From NCBI GenBank assembly GCA_963555705.1, contig OY743172.1:22319446-22383445 (forward strand): 64,000 bases of DNA. Reading direction: 5' to 3'. The notes beneath the pieces are model-generated. The model was not told the origin of the DNA, made no database searches, and worked only from the letters and a program-made list of their open reading frames with translations. A program made the translations under genes and the position numbers. Shown here one piece after another: positions 1 to 12,059 of the stretch. How positions within the stretch are numbered: the stretch's first letter is position 1; every line of letters begins with the position of its first letter. Origin of the DNA: Ligustrum vulgare (lineage: Eukaryota > Streptophyta > Magnoliopsida > Lamiales > Oleaceae).

Positions 1-2160
1 AATTAACTTTGAAAAAAAATGATTTAGCGGAAAATAAAACAATAATTGAAATTTCATTTCAAATAATTTTATAAAGTTTGACCCAAAATGGTCGACAATT
101 CGAGTATTGAAATGATTTGAAAAATTATTAAAATTATTCTTGGAACAAACATGAATAAATAAGTTTCACTTTCAAATAAAACATTTCTAAAATCTCAATA
201 ATGGCCACCATCGCACGCCTCGCCGCCAACTCCGTCATCTGCAAAATTTGTTTTGGAAAACGTGAGTATTTCATAGAAATACTCAGTAGACTCGCGCATA
301 ATAATCGTTTAACATTATAAATTTAAAACACATAATCATGATATTCAAGTCTCAGGTGTCTATCGATCACCAGTATTCTCATGAACAAGTAAATAACATA
401 CAAGTTCAAGTCTCATGCATTTAAGCAAGTAAATTCTCGTAACATAGTCTCATACTCATAAAGCAAGTAATTCTCATGAACACAATTATACATGCTAAAC
501 TTATAATCCAAATAATTATTGATGTGCACTTTTGAAAAATGTAAAACTTGTAGATAAGAGTCTACCTTAATTTCTCGAGTATTGAGCCAACGGGAATAAT
601 ACTTCTAATTCTCTCGCGCCTCGTCTAGCCCTATAAGTAAATGACTAATATTAGAATTTTGGATAAAGAAAATTTTAAAAGTATATTTGTGTACAAGAAA
701 ATAGAGCTTTAAGAACTTTAGGGACCAAAACGTGAAATTGGATAAGTTAGGGATTGTTCGTGCAACAATGAAATTGAAATTAGGGACTGATTCCTAACTT
801 CTCAGAAATACAGGGGCTGACTAAAATATTTTAAAAACTGCAGGGGCTTAAAATAATAAATTTTAAAACTTGGGAATGAAATTAAATATTTTAGGACTGA
901 ATTAAATGATTTCTAAAGCATGGGACTAGGGAGCAATTTACAAAATCAAACTTTAAAATATAACTCTCTCATTTCTCTCTCAAATAATCGACAGAGAGAG
1001 GGAGAGCGGTCAAGAGACGAGACCACCGATCACCGGCGATAGCGTCACGTCCGTCCCGCCGAAGGTGGCGCTGCTTTCGCTCGGTGGCGCCCTAGGGTGC
1101 GGTGGGTGAAAATAAAGGATTTGGGGGCAGTTTTGGTACGCATTTGGGTGTGAAAAACAAGCAACCGAGGCTTGGAGGTCGCGAGTTTTTCGGGTTTTCC
1201 GGCGAAAATTCGTGTGATGATTGAGGTAAGTGTATGTGTTATGTTTATTTTTGAATTTTGGGTTTGATTTGGGGAGAAAATGGTTTGGATTTGAGGCTTG
1301 GCAGTTGCTGCTTCGAACTGGGTAGCGTTGGTTGGCTTCGATTAGTGCTTGCTGTGGAGTTGGGTTCGAATTTTGGGTGTTAATTCACAGTGAGGCAGAG
1401 GAGGTTTGATTGGTTGGAGATGACTGGAGTCGTGGGTAAGATGTCGATTGGGTTGATGTTCGATTGGTGGTGGCTGTGAAAATGGTGCTCTGCTCGTGGT
1501 GTTTGAGGTTCTGCAGGGGAATCACAATGGAGGTTCATGGGCTGCGATGATGAGAGTTCTGCAGTGGATTTGGGATGTTGCATTCGATTTTTGTATGGAC
1601 AAAGGTTGTGGCGAAATTTGGCTGAGGCAGTGACTGGTTTGGTGGTAAATTGTGGCTGCCGTGAATATACATTGAGGGAGAAGAAGGTATACCTGCTGGA
1701 GGTTTGTGGGTGTTGTGAATGATGCAGGTGAATGGGGAATTATTAACATGTAGGTTGTGTTTCAATTTTGGTAAATGCATGATGGTTGATGATTGGGTGA
1801 GGGAGGATTGAAGGGATTTGGGCTGATTGAGGGGGTTGAAGGAGAGAATTTAGGCAAGGAAAATCGTGCAAATTTGGGAGGCTTATTGTAGAATGGCTGG
1901 ATCGAGGGAAGAGATTGAGGGAAAATGGGAAATTTCCAATGAATTGTGATTGGTTTTGATAGAAATCTGAAATGATAAAAATAATACTAATTTTAGGAGT
2001 TTGGATTTAAAACATTTTGGACTTAAATAATTTGAATCCAATTATTTGAAAATCGGAAAAATAATAATGGACTTGGGACATCATTTAATAAAATTTGGAA
2101 ATTGGAATATGATAAAATTTAAAATAAATTTAATTTCACTTCACTGGCCAGACGATCACG
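1..2160. repeat. Truncated long terminal repeat, same family as the solo LTR at 44116-46421
   Basis: This stretch matches the solo LTR at 44116-46421 over much of its length. Shared landmarks are a motif around 263-292 reading TGAGTATTTCATAGAAATAC followed by TCAGTAGACTC, runs of short phrases such as GGGGCTGA and GGACTGAA at 720-930, a CT/GA-rich then GC-rich block (965-1230), a GT-rich block with GGTTGG phrases, and a final segment near 2068-2160 with ATGGACTTG and GGCCAGACGA. The first bases of the LTR lie outside the window and the far end breaks off near 2160, where hAT transposase sequence begins. Small open frames here (for example 1380-1780) overlap each other in several frames and have no family resemblance, so I do not call them genes. 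The parent element is probably Ty3/Gypsy because of LTR length, but no coding region is attached. Confidence 0.7.
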
Positions 2161-3598
2161 TTTTAAAAATAAATGGACAAAGTCGTAGGGACACATGAAA
2201 AAATAATATTTATTTAAATAAGTCATGGAAAAATTCTCGGTTGCTACATAATAACCTTCACAGGATTTAAGTAATAAATATATAGTGTTCCACCTATGAC
2301 CTACGTCAGTTATACATTTCTTAGCATCTAAACCGTATTGTGAACACATCTCTTCAAAGTATTGTTTTCTACTCGATGATATAATTATGTACACTAATGC
2401 ATCTCTAATTCTATCATTTTGATCTTTAATAAGCTTCATTCAATCTAGAACAATTAAAATTTTAATATGACAACAACATCTAACATGAAATAAAAAATCA
2501 CCAAAGTTCGGATTAAGAATTCTACATAATTTATCCACTGCAACCTTATTTGCAGTAGCATTATCGAAAGTAAATGATCGAATTTTACTTTCAAAACCAA
2601 ATTCTCTAACAATTTGCAGTATAGCATTAAATATGTTTGATGCGTTATGAGGAAATTCTATAATTTTAAAAGCGATAATTTTTTTATACATAACCCAAAG
2701 TGGATTGATGTAGTATGCAGTTATAGCAATATAAATTTTTTTGTTAATTCCTTCCCAAAGATCGAAAGTAAAATAAATAACACCACCATATTTATTTAAA
2801 TCGACTATTAATTACTTTTTTAGTTTTAGTAAAATATGCTATAGTATTAGCACGCAAAGTGTTTCGAGTAATACCAGCGTACCTGGGTTGAAGATATTGT
2901 TTGATGTACATAACAAAGTATTCGTTATCCACTATGCTTAGTGATAACACCGCCCCCACAATGAATTGAACCATGCCGGTTCGATTCTCTTGTTTGGAAT
3001 ACATCCGATTTAAAAGTGTAGTAGATATAGTAGTAGAACCACTAGCGAATGAACCAAATCGTAATTTACTTTGATTTGATTCGACAAACCCCGTGTTTGA
3101 TAACACAACTTCTATAGTGATGATTGAGGTGTGTAGTACCAATACCTTTTTGCCATGCCAATTGTTGTGCATACTATTTGCATATTGCTTTGAACTCTTC
3201 CAATGATGATTCAGTTTTTTTCCCAATTGAAATCAATTTGAAGTGATCCCAACATTTTGCAACTTTCTTAGTACGTTTTCCAGCTTTTCGCTTCCCTTTT
3301 GCGTCGGGAAGATCGGGATCATTTTCTAAGACTTCAACATCCATATCTTTTTCAACATCATCTAAATAGATTTGTTGATTAAGTGCAACTTCTTCAAGAT
3401 TTTCAGGAATTGGAACATAGTTGAGATCGGAGAATTCATCGTTGAAGTGAGACTGAGCGCGAGAGATTGTGGTGTTGAGTCATTCCCAAATCCAGGTGGA
3501 CCATCGAACAATTCATTGACAAATGATCCATTCTTTTGTAGTTGAAAATTTGAAATAAAAATTGAAATATGTGGTGTGTTAATTGTAGAATTTGACAA
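2119..3598 (-). pseudogene. hAT-family transposase, N-terminal half, broken
   Basis: On the minus strand four open segments in changing frames add up to the first half of a plant Ac/hAT transposase. From the N-terminus they are: 3598-3362 (leader), about 3310-3225 with a BED zinc-finger start (a Lys-rich stretch then CWDHFKLI), 3226-2792 (shifted frame), 2691-2440 with DNATANK and LFHVRCCCHIK, and 2439-2119 with DVGHRWNTIYLLLKSC. The last two resemble the conserved hAT core around a catalytic Asp and the downstream RWNSTYLML-type motif. Between 2691-2440 and 2439-2119 a single TGA interrupts one continuous frame, and the BED region is frameshifted. The C-terminal dimerisation domain is absent because the gene runs into the LTR near 2160. 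It cannot make an active transposase. The family call is firm; the exact joint with the LTR is not. Confidence 0.85.
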
Positions 3599-4178
3599 TT
3601 TGTAGTGCTAGTAGTAGGTGAAGACTTGAAGTGATAAGAATATTGAAAAGGAAATATGTGTATTGTATAAATAATAAATGGCTAGAAATAGAATTGGGAG
3701 ATTGAAATAAAATGTATATAAGTAAATTTATGTAATGAAAATGGAGTGATTGAATTGAATTGTAGTGGTAGGTGGATAATTATAGAGAGTCTAGTAGAAG
3801 AGAGTTGAGAGATTGTGAAGTGAAAATGAAGTTGATTTTAGAGGTATTTATAGGGGAAAAAATAAAAAAATAAAATGATCGTTGGGCACGTCCCCAACGG
3901 TCGGAATTGACCACCAACGGTCAAATTCCGACCTTGGGGCGTCCCCAACAGTCGGAAAACGTTTTTCCCCCTTCAAACGATTCGGCGAGTTGAGCGGCTC
4001 GCTGTCTCGTTAGGCTCATGGGAAACGAGCCTGGCTCGTGGCTCGCACGAGCCGCTCGTTGAACCACGGACTCGTGGTTCAACGTCAACGTTGGCTTGCC
4101 CACCGGCTCGTCATTTTGGTGAGCCAAGCCGCCCTCAACTCGTGTTTTGACGAGTTGACGAGCCGTTTTGCCACTCTA
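2160..4178 (-). mobile_element. Truncated hAT DNA transposon carrying the broken transposase
   Basis: The 5' end of the element (minus orientation) appears to lie at about 4178, where the reverse strand starts TAGAGTGGCAAAACGGCTCG. That resembles the ends of other hAT elements here (TAGAGATGGC at 24697, TAGGGATGGC at 4910). The subterminal zone 3960-4170 is rich in GAGC/GCTC phrases (GCTCGTGGCTCGCACGAGCC), similar to the GAGCCGAGC-rich ends of the element at 24697-25168. The other terminus is missing, so no TSD can be given. Confidence 0.6.
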
Positions 4179-4309
4179 AATGTGGTGGAGGCAAAGGGGG
4201 AAACGCTATTCAGGTGGTATTGTGGTAGGGGCGATGGTGGTGTTGAGACGGTGATAGCGGTGAGGTAGTGTTGAAACGATAGTACCTGTGATGTGTCAAT
4301 TTTGTGAGA

Positions 4310-4620
4310 GAAAACATTTTATCAGAACCTAATATTTTAATAAATGTGACTCAAGAAATTGTGACCTAATTATTGCTAAATTGTGACTAGAAATAAAATA
4401 ATTGTGACATAATAATTCGACAATTGTGACTTGAAAGATTCATAACCTAATAATTTGTGATCTAAAAATAAGTATAGATCGATTAATTTAGCACTTGTGA
4501 CCTAGAAATTAGTCCAATTTGTGACCTATTATTTTATAATTTAATACTTTGAAATCAATTTGTGACCTAAAAGAATTGGTTTACGACCTAAATTATATAA
4601 TGTTGCGACTTTAATACATA
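4310..4620. repeat. Degenerate TGTGACCTA repeat array
   Basis: The phrase TTGTGACCTAA and close variants (GTGACTAGAA, GTGACATAAT, GTGACTTGAA, GTGATCTAAA, GTGACCTAGA) recur about a dozen times in roughly 300 bases at irregular spacing of 20-45 bases. It is preceded at 4180-4270 by a GGTGGT-rich stretch. The same pair of features, with the motif on the opposite strand, occurs at 17200-17730 inside a hAT element. No reading frame is kept through it. Confidence 0.6.
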
Positions 4621-4909
4621 TATAATTAATAAAATATTTTAAATTATTTAATTTAATTAGTTAATCTTAATTTCAACCTGATTTATAAAATTATATAAGT
4701 TTCATCTCAATTTTAAAATTTATATTTGTAATTACCGTATTTATGTATTTTTTCCATTACTAAATCATAGTCACTAGTCCCACATAATACAATGTCAATG
4801 ACCTAAAAAGTCAACGTAGAAACTATGATTTAGCCTATTAGTTAGGCCAACGGACAGCTTGAACCACAAACATTTTTTATCTTTCATTTTTTATCATCGA
4901 GCTTCACGG

Positions 4910-5414
4910 TAGGGATGGCAATGGGTGGGGTTCGGGGCGGGTCGGGTCGTCCCGCCCCGAACCCGAAATCCCATTATTCCTCCCCGTCCCGCGACTGTTA
5001 GCGGGGCAGGCGGGGCGGCGACCTACCCGCCCCGCTAATGATCGGAATTTTTTTTTCTTCTCAAAATTGGTAATGAAATTTTAGGTGAAAAACTTAGCCG
5101 TCGAACTAGTTAGAGTTTTTAAATTTGAACTTTAAAGATAATATGTATATATTTGAAGGAAAAAAATCAATAAACAACATAATGATATAGTGGTTGTGTA
5201 TACTCATACCCCTAAATCCCACCAAGGTTCAATTCTTCTGGACCTCATTAATTTTTTATTTTTTTAAGTTTCTCATTCCAATATTGAAAAAAAAAATATT
5301 TGGGTCACGGGGCGGGGCTGGTCCACCCCGAAAAACCAGGCGGGGCGGAAAACCCGCCTCGCGGACCCGATGGGGCGGGTTATTTCGGGTCCTTCGATTT
5401 TTTTTCCATCCCTA
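4910..5414. mobile_element. Non-autonomous hAT element (505 bp)
   Basis: Bounded by a perfect 8-bp TSD CTTCACGG (4902-4909 and 5415-5422). Ends are TAGGGATGGCAATGG on the left and, read inward from the right, TAGGGATGGAAAAAAA. Subterminal GC-rich runs of CGGGGCGGG type on both sides could pair. An 8-bp TSD with these ends is diagnostic for hAT. The frame at 5194-5469 crosses the right end and is not a gene. Confidence 0.9.
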
Positions 5415-5667
5415 CTTCACGGGTAAATTTCTGACTAATGCTAAGCTAAAGAGAAATGTAAATTTGTAATACATAAAAACATTTCGTGGCAATACCTTTT
5501 CGATTGTCCACGGACCATTATAAATAAGCCTCGGTCTTGGGTACGATTTATAAATTATTTTATTTATATTTTTAAGGTAAAAATTAGAGATTAAAAATTA
5601 AAGAATGGAAATACATTTAATTGAAAAGTAATTTGAAAAAAATTGTAATTTGTAAATTGATTTATAT

Positions 5668-6494
5668 GAGCATCCACAATGGATGTTTTAACTTTTGTTA
5701 GTTAATACTGCCACATAGACATTTTAGAAGATGTTAAGTGTCACATGTATATGATAACTTTAGCTACTATTTGAGTCTTACATTGGATGTGTTAAATTTA
5801 CACACCAAAATTTAGCTCAAGATCAATTTTGACCAAATTTTTCAAAAGTAAAGTAGTGATTCAGTTCAATAAAAATAAAATTAATTGATGGATAAAGAAA
5901 TTTTTTAAAATCATTATCAAGGGTATTATGGTTTAAAATTAATTTTCTCTAGTTGGTTTTTTTTATATATTTTCGTCTTTTTATTATTATAATTATAAAT
6001 TATTGTTGAGAGTATTATGAAAAAAAATATTTTACTCTAGCTAACCCTTTTATAGGTACTAGGTAGTATAGTATATAGATATAGATTTATTTTTTATTAC
6101 AACTTATTTTATTTAAATTCACAGACAAACAAACGTTCATTGAAGAAAAAAAATAAAATATATAATACAAAAATAATAATAATAAATAAAATGGAGGAAA
6201 TCAAAATTTTTTGGTAAACAAATCAGCCTATTGTTTCTATAATAAAAAGAAAATATAAACCAAGATAGCAAAAAATATAAGAAATATATCAATTTAGTGT
6301 TTCTCTTTCATGTTTCTCTCTCCTATTTGCCATGTTATCAATTAAAATGTTTGTTAACTTTAATAAACAAATTAACAATAAGTTAAAAAGATACATTTAA
6401 CAAATAAGTTAACATATCCAATGTAAATATAAAATTACCTATTAGTTAATACATCACACTAACAAGTACTTTAACACTTCCATTGTAGATGCTC
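5668..6494. mobile_element. MITE-like element with GAGCATCCACAATGGA ends
   Basis: The left end reads GAGCATCCACAATGGATG and the right end, inverted, GAGCATCTACAATGGAAG, so about 20 terminal bases are inverted repeats with few mismatches. The interior is AT-rich and non-coding. I could not find a convincing TSD. Partial relatives of the right end occur at about 39930-40095 (ending ATGCGGATGCTCTTA). Superfamily unassigned. Confidence 0.55.
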
Positions 6495-6533
6495 TAAACT
6501 AATTTATTTGATTTACTACACGAACTCTAGCAT

Positions 6534-6677
6534 CTGTTTAGTTTACAAACTGATTTTTTTATGATTAAGATAAAAAATAGTAGTTGAAAATTGGATAGAA
6601 AAATATGTGTGGTTAAAAATTATTTTGAGAAATTGTGTAGTTTATAAACAAAAAAATGTACATTTACCAAATGGAGG
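6534..6677. repeat. MITE-like copy, GTTTGGTA family (inverted orientation)
   Basis: Runs from TCTGTTTAGTTTAC to CATTTACCAAATGG. The interior carries the family phrases in reverse orientation (TGTGTGGTTAAAAA, TGTGTAGTTTATAAAC). See the copy at 19193-19344 for the best complete example. Non-coding. Confidence 0.5.
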
Positions 6678-6881
6678 TTAAGTGTATTCACGACTTCTTG
6701 TTCTAATGTCTCCAACTTAAAATTCATTCTACTTAAAAAAAGTCAACGTTGCAGTGCTCAAGTAATAATATTGTAAATAGGCCTAGTCATTTTAATTGGA
6801 ACCGAACCTCCCAAATCGAAATCGATCCGAAACCAGAGATTATGGTCTGGTGCCAAAAAAATATATATTAGGAATCGAAAC

Positions 6882-7564
6882 TGTTGACCACAAAATCCAG
6901 CTGGACCTTGGAACAACACGTCTCAGCTGATCCCTCTTGAACACGTGGATCTCCTGCGCACTGTGATAAACGATCAGTTTGCAAAGGGGCCCGAGGTGGC
7001 TCCTATTTGCACTCTGATGCCAAAGTCAGTGCTTATTTCAAGCAGATATAAATTGGGTGCTGAAAACATAAATGTGTAAAAGAGAGAAAGGGGGGTGAGA
7101 GTAAAAATATTTAGTTAAGAGTATGAAATTGCTAACCCATTACAAAGGGGAGGAGTGCTCTATTTATAGAGGAATTTCTTGTTTCGGATCGCGACACGTG
7201 GTGGACTTTACACGTGTATTTACCCTAGCCTTTGGAGAAGCGGATCTTACTTTTTGACAGTAATCATTACTACGTTTGGTAGAGGATGGGCACTTGTCAC
7301 TTCATGGTAAAGGTGGTGTCACATCTCTGACTTCATCCCTTGTCCCATCCCTCTTCTGTGCGTCACTGTAAAGCATCTTGGCTAAGCATAAAGTACATCG
7401 GCCAAACACAAATCAGTTCGGCCAAAGGGGTTCGCATGATATTCCACCTCGGCGGTTGACCCAAGGTGATATTCTAAGCTTTAACCATGGGCTAGAGTCC
7501 ATTGGGCCCTCAATGGGCCTTCGCTGGTGGTCAAATGTGGCGCATTTTGGGTACGATCTCAACA
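6882..7564. repeat. Solo LTR (683 bp)
   Basis: It begins TGTTGACCAC and ends GATCTCAACA, i.e. the usual TG...CA, and is flanked by a perfect 5-bp TSD GAAAC (6877-6881 and 7565-7569). No internal region or second LTR is present, so it is what remains after LTR-LTR recombination, or a very short element. The small frame at 7378-7608 runs across its right edge and is not a gene. Confidence 0.85.
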
Positions 7565-7692
7565 GAAACCAAAAAACAGAAAATCAATTAGGTTCTGGTA
7601 GGTTTTAGGTTCTTGAAACAGAATCATGGGTACTTGAATGAAACCGATTTTTATAAATTTTTTATTTTTTACAATTTATACACTAAGTAAAA

Positions 7693-7764
<72 letters not shown>
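7693..7764. repeat. Compound (TA)n (AC)28 microsatellite
   Basis: A short TA run is followed by 28 uninterrupted AC units (7709-7764). It sits inside the hAT element at 6778-8474. Confidence 0.95.
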
Positions 7765-7769
<5 letters not shown>

Positions 7770-8474
7770 TAACTTAAAAATCTAATTTAGGTAGTAATTT
7801 TTCTAAAGCTCTAAATTAACACTAAAAAAATCAAGACTTGTTCCTACTCTTTTACCTCTCGGCTCACATTGAAATGTTGCATTTCATGAGTTAGTTAAAT
7901 AATATTTACAATTTGAGTTTTTCTATGAATCAAAAGTTCAAGATCGGGTTGTAATTTAAGTTGATGAATTAAAGTTTTCATTTTTTATAATTAAGACTTT
8001 TATTTTCTTGCATTGTTTACAAATTTAAGAATTTTTAAAATATTTTTTTAATAATGAGTTACACTTAAATTTGATATATTCATTATTTAGACTATAGTGT
8101 TCCTTTATTGTTATCTTGAGTTCACTGTTCTCTATTTAAAATATAATTGGTCTTCACTATTGATTCAAGTAATTCAGTTTTTTATCTTAATTTTCTCCCT
8201 TGCGCAAATATTTTCGAGTAGTAACGTGTTTGGTATACGTACTGAAATGATTAATATGAAAATATTTATTTAACGTGTATATAAAGAAAATATAATGGGT
8301 AGAATCAAACCCGAATCGAAACCAAAGGTTTGAGTTTGGGTTTGGGTTTGGGTATGAGTTTGGTTTCAATAATTATAAGGACCGGAAAAGTTTCAATTTT
8401 GAAATACCCGAAATATAATAGATGGTTCTGGGTATTGAAATACCCGGACCGATTCACCCGACGCCCCAGGCCTA

Positions 8475-9850
8475 ATTGTAAACTTGTAAGTTGAATCATG
8501 CTTAAACAAGTCAATTGCATTCTTTGTACTTTCAAATCCAAATAATATGAAATGAAATAATAAAAATCTCATTTGTATTTTCAAATCCTAATAATATGAA
8601 ATGAAATAATAAAAATCTCAAATGAGTAGTCCACGTCTACATTTACATCTACAATATATATATAGTGAGTGCAGGTGCAATGATCTATGTGTTGTATGTA
8701 GTATTATCAGATTTACTTGTATTTAATGTAGAATCTATGAAGGATAATAATAATAAAAGATAGAATGTTAATGTAGTTAGAATTTAACTACTTACTGATT
8801 TATTCTTGTGTATCCATGTAAGATTGAAAGTTTTCAAATGGTATGAATTTGCAGATTAAGGAAATCGAACTATAACGTTTTAAAGAACAGCGAAAATCAA
8901 CACTTTCACAAACATAAAAAGAACATTTAAGGATAAATGTATCGTTTTAAAATGATACGCTAATGCAATTTATGTAGCTTGATGAAGAATTTCAAAATTA
9001 GATCAAATGGAGCTATAGAAAAAACTAATTTTGCAACGAAAAAGAAGAAAAAATTGTACAATCATACTTTCTCAAATTCTTTTAAAAAATGCACTTACAC
9101 ACACCGAGAAGTAGTTACTAGAACAAGGGAAACACCCACATCAAATATTCAATGTCAAAAATGAAATAGGATGACTATATTACCACCATAAAACTTATTT
9201 TCTACACCACATTTTTAAAAATAGTCCTAATTTACAAATATAGATATTGATAAAATGACATAAAAAACTTTTTAAATTTATCTAACCAATTGTTTTTTTA
9301 AGAAAATCTCTTCCTAATTTCTACCTACACCACAACCCTCCTCCTCCTTCTCTTCCATCTCCTCCTCAAGTGTCACCATCTTCATCGTAAAAAAATGTTT
9401 TTTTGAAAATAATTAATGACTACAAAAAAAAAGTAAATAATTCAAATTCTTAAGAATTATAAAATCCTTAAAAAATTATCGATGACAAGAATTTTGTAAA
9501 TGATCCTATAATCTAAATCACGTTCATCAATGGATGATTTCATAACTAGGAATCATGACAAAACATTTGAGGCAAGCAACCTATCCAAACCCGTGTTTAT
9601 CACTGGATGATTTCATAATTACAAGAATTTTGTGACTTCATTTCTTACGAAAAGTTTCTTCAAAATGCAAAAGGAACATCATTATTGAAAAAGGAATAAA
9701 TTCATGTGAGCATTTATTCTTCTAGGTTTTCAATCATTTTCTTCAACAATCCATTGCATTCATTTTTTGGATTCTTAAAGGGAGATTCTGATTTTGAGGG
9801 GTTATTTGGTTATAAAATTTAAATATTGATATCAAATAAATTGATGATCT
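8475..9850. other. AT-rich intergenic stretch, no gene seen
   Basis: I see no conserved protein, RNA gene or bounded element here. The one local structure is a head-to-tail duplication of about 47 bases, at roughly 8533-8579 and 8580-8627, built on AATATGAAATGAAATAAT followed by AAAAATCTCA. Confidence 0.6.
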
Positions 9851-9884
9851 TGTTGGGTTTTGTCCCAAAAATATCTTGGACAAT

Positions 9885-11410
9885 TGTTGAGTGCATTTTA
9901 CATGCATATTTCATATATTTTTTAGTAATACTTTTGGAGTAATTTGGACAAATACCTACTTAATTGTGCATATTTTGTGGTTAAATAGATCTAACAATCA
10001 ACTTCAGGGAGAAAACACAATATGGAAGCTAAATGAAAGATTTATTGAAGAAATTGAGGAGAAAATAGTCAAATCCGTCAAAGAGTCAAAGTTTGGGGAC
10101 CAACTTGATCTACACTGAAAAATGGAGGACCTAAATTGCAATTAAAAGAAGATCAAGCAGCAAGACATCACTCAGAGGAACCACGCGATCGCGTGGCTAT
10201 GCACAGGTCGCGTTCGCGATATTGGCCAAAAATCCAACCCGAGACTAAAAGGGCAACTACGCGATCGTGAGGCAGTCAACCACGCGATCGCGTGGTCAAA
10301 ATATTGAGCGATCATCTGGGCCGACCCGGTGCGACCCGATTCAGCCCAAAAGCTGTTATACGCGGATCTACGCGATTTGGGTGTATTTTTGAGTGATTTT
10401 GGGTATTTTGAAAGCATTCTTTACCTTTTGGAACTCAAGAAACCCTAGGCTCTCTCTTTTCTCTCTTTTTACTCTCTTTTTATCTTGTAATTTCTCTTGA
10501 TTTTGTATAGTTTAGTTGATGAATATTGATTAAGGGGAGAAATACCAAAGTCATTGTGGAAGAATATTAATATTTTGAAACTTGACTCATTGGTTGAGGG
10601 AAGTATTTATTGCTTAATCTTCATATTTCTCTATTTACTTTAATCTATTGTTGAAATGATGTATTTAATTCTTGAATTTATTGTTATTTCACTATGGGCT
10701 AAACTATTTTGTGTTGGGATTATTGATGAAGCTTGACTTAGCTTGGTTGATTTTCATGCTTGTTTTAAGAATTTAAGCTATTTATTATCTTGTACATTTA
10801 TTGTTGTATTTATTGACTAGCATTTATTGTGGCCACATTTATGCTTAGGTTTCATGGGATGTGCAATTATTGAGAAATTGTTGTGTATTCTAGATCAATA
10901 CAATATTTGCTCTAGGTTCTTATTTAGGATAGAGATATACCTAAAACCCTAGATGACCCATTGAGCTATTTTCATAAAGGTTTAATGCAATTGGTGTGTT
11001 TTTAATCGACATAGAGATATAGTAGGTTAATGCCACTAATTAGGGTTGATTTCACTTGAGAGAGGTAATTGGCTAAGCTTGAAAAATCGGGTCTAACATG
11101 ATTAATGAATTGCATTTCTATTTGCTTGTTGTGAATTCAATTAGGTAATGGTCAAGTAGAATCAAGAATCTCAACACTCCTTTATTATCTATTCATCACC
11201 ATTTTCTAGTTATTTATTTACATTTGCAACTTTAATTCTAGTACGAGAACATTCCCAAACAAATCTTTATTGTGTGTTTTTCTTGTTAAAATTAATTATA
11301 TTAGAGTGTAATTGAAATAGACAATCCTTGTGGGATCGATAAACCGGACTCAATTAGTCCACTATCACTTGTATGCGACTCGTGCACTTGCGGTGTGTTT
11401 CTAGCGAACA
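9885..11410 (+). repeat. Solo LTR, probably Ty3/Gypsy (1526 bp), inserted in a Copia LTR
   Basis: Starts TGTTGAGTGC, ends TCTAGCGAACA, and is flanked by a perfect 5-bp TSD ACAAT (9880-9884 and 11411-11415). The last 120 bases carry the phrase CTTGTGGGATCGATA and then GTGCACTTGCGG, which resembles the 3' portion of LTRs of Tat-type Ty3/Gypsy elements in plants (family knowledge, not checked). It lies 34 bases inside the 5' LTR of the gag-only element, so it inserted later. Confidence 0.85.
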
Positions 11411-12059
11411 ACAATTAATTTTCTTGTTAAAGTATTTAACTTGGGGACCAATTTAAAGGTGAAAAGAAAAGGAAGATAATTTTTTTGCATGAATTTCTTT
11501 CTTTATTCTGATTATTTTACTTTAATAAGGAAACATCTTGGGGTACTAGTAATATACATTTTTGGGTTATGTTTACCTATAAATATTTTTGTTGAGGAGG
11601 CAATTAATTGCACATTGATTAGGGAGTATTGTGAGAAAAAAATATAACCTATCATCTTGGTTTTTTCTTGGGTTCTTTGTGAGTTGTACAAAGAAATAGA
11701 AATTGGTAGATGTGGTAAAACTTGGTTATTTTTTCTACAGTACTTGGAAGGTTTGGTGAGTGCAAATTTAATATAATTGTAACAATTTATTATATAGTGA
11801 AAAGTTTTGACAGTCCATGGAAGCAGGAAAGTTGCTGAACCACGTAAATTTTTGTGTTTGTATTTTATTTTCTTGTTGACTCAATTATTTCTTGAACATC
11901 AAAGTTCTTATGGGTTAATTAGAGAGGGAATTTGAGTGTAATTCCCAATAGTGACATCGTCAATGGGGAAATTGAAGTTTAATTAACAGAGCATCAGGTA
12001 GTTCAAAAAAAATTTTGGAGCAAAAGAAAATATGTTTGGAAAGTACAATGTGGAGAGAA

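Larger units (their letters stand above)
6778..8474. mobile_element. hAT element split by a solo LTR
   Basis: An 8-bp TSD ATTGTAAA flanks it (6770-6777 and 8475-8482). The ends are TAGGCCTAG on the left and, inverted, TAGGCCTGGGGCG on the right. Both end regions hold repeated phrases built on AACCGAAYC/TCGAAACC and ACCCGA. Inside lie a solo LTR (6882-7564) and a dinucleotide microsatellite (7693-7764). Without the LTR and its TSD the element is about 1.0 kb and has no transposase motif. Confidence 0.8.

Noticed and set aside
1380..1780. Small genes on both strands
   Set aside because: Overlapping frames within an LTR, no family match, GT-rich bias.
5194..5469. 91-codon frame with Gly/Arg-rich part
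   Set aside because: Runs through the GC-rich end of a hAT element and across its TSD.
7709..7764. CRISPR-like or satellite array
   Set aside because: Simple AC dinucleotide repeat; no CRISPR-type repeat-spacer pattern occurs in the window.
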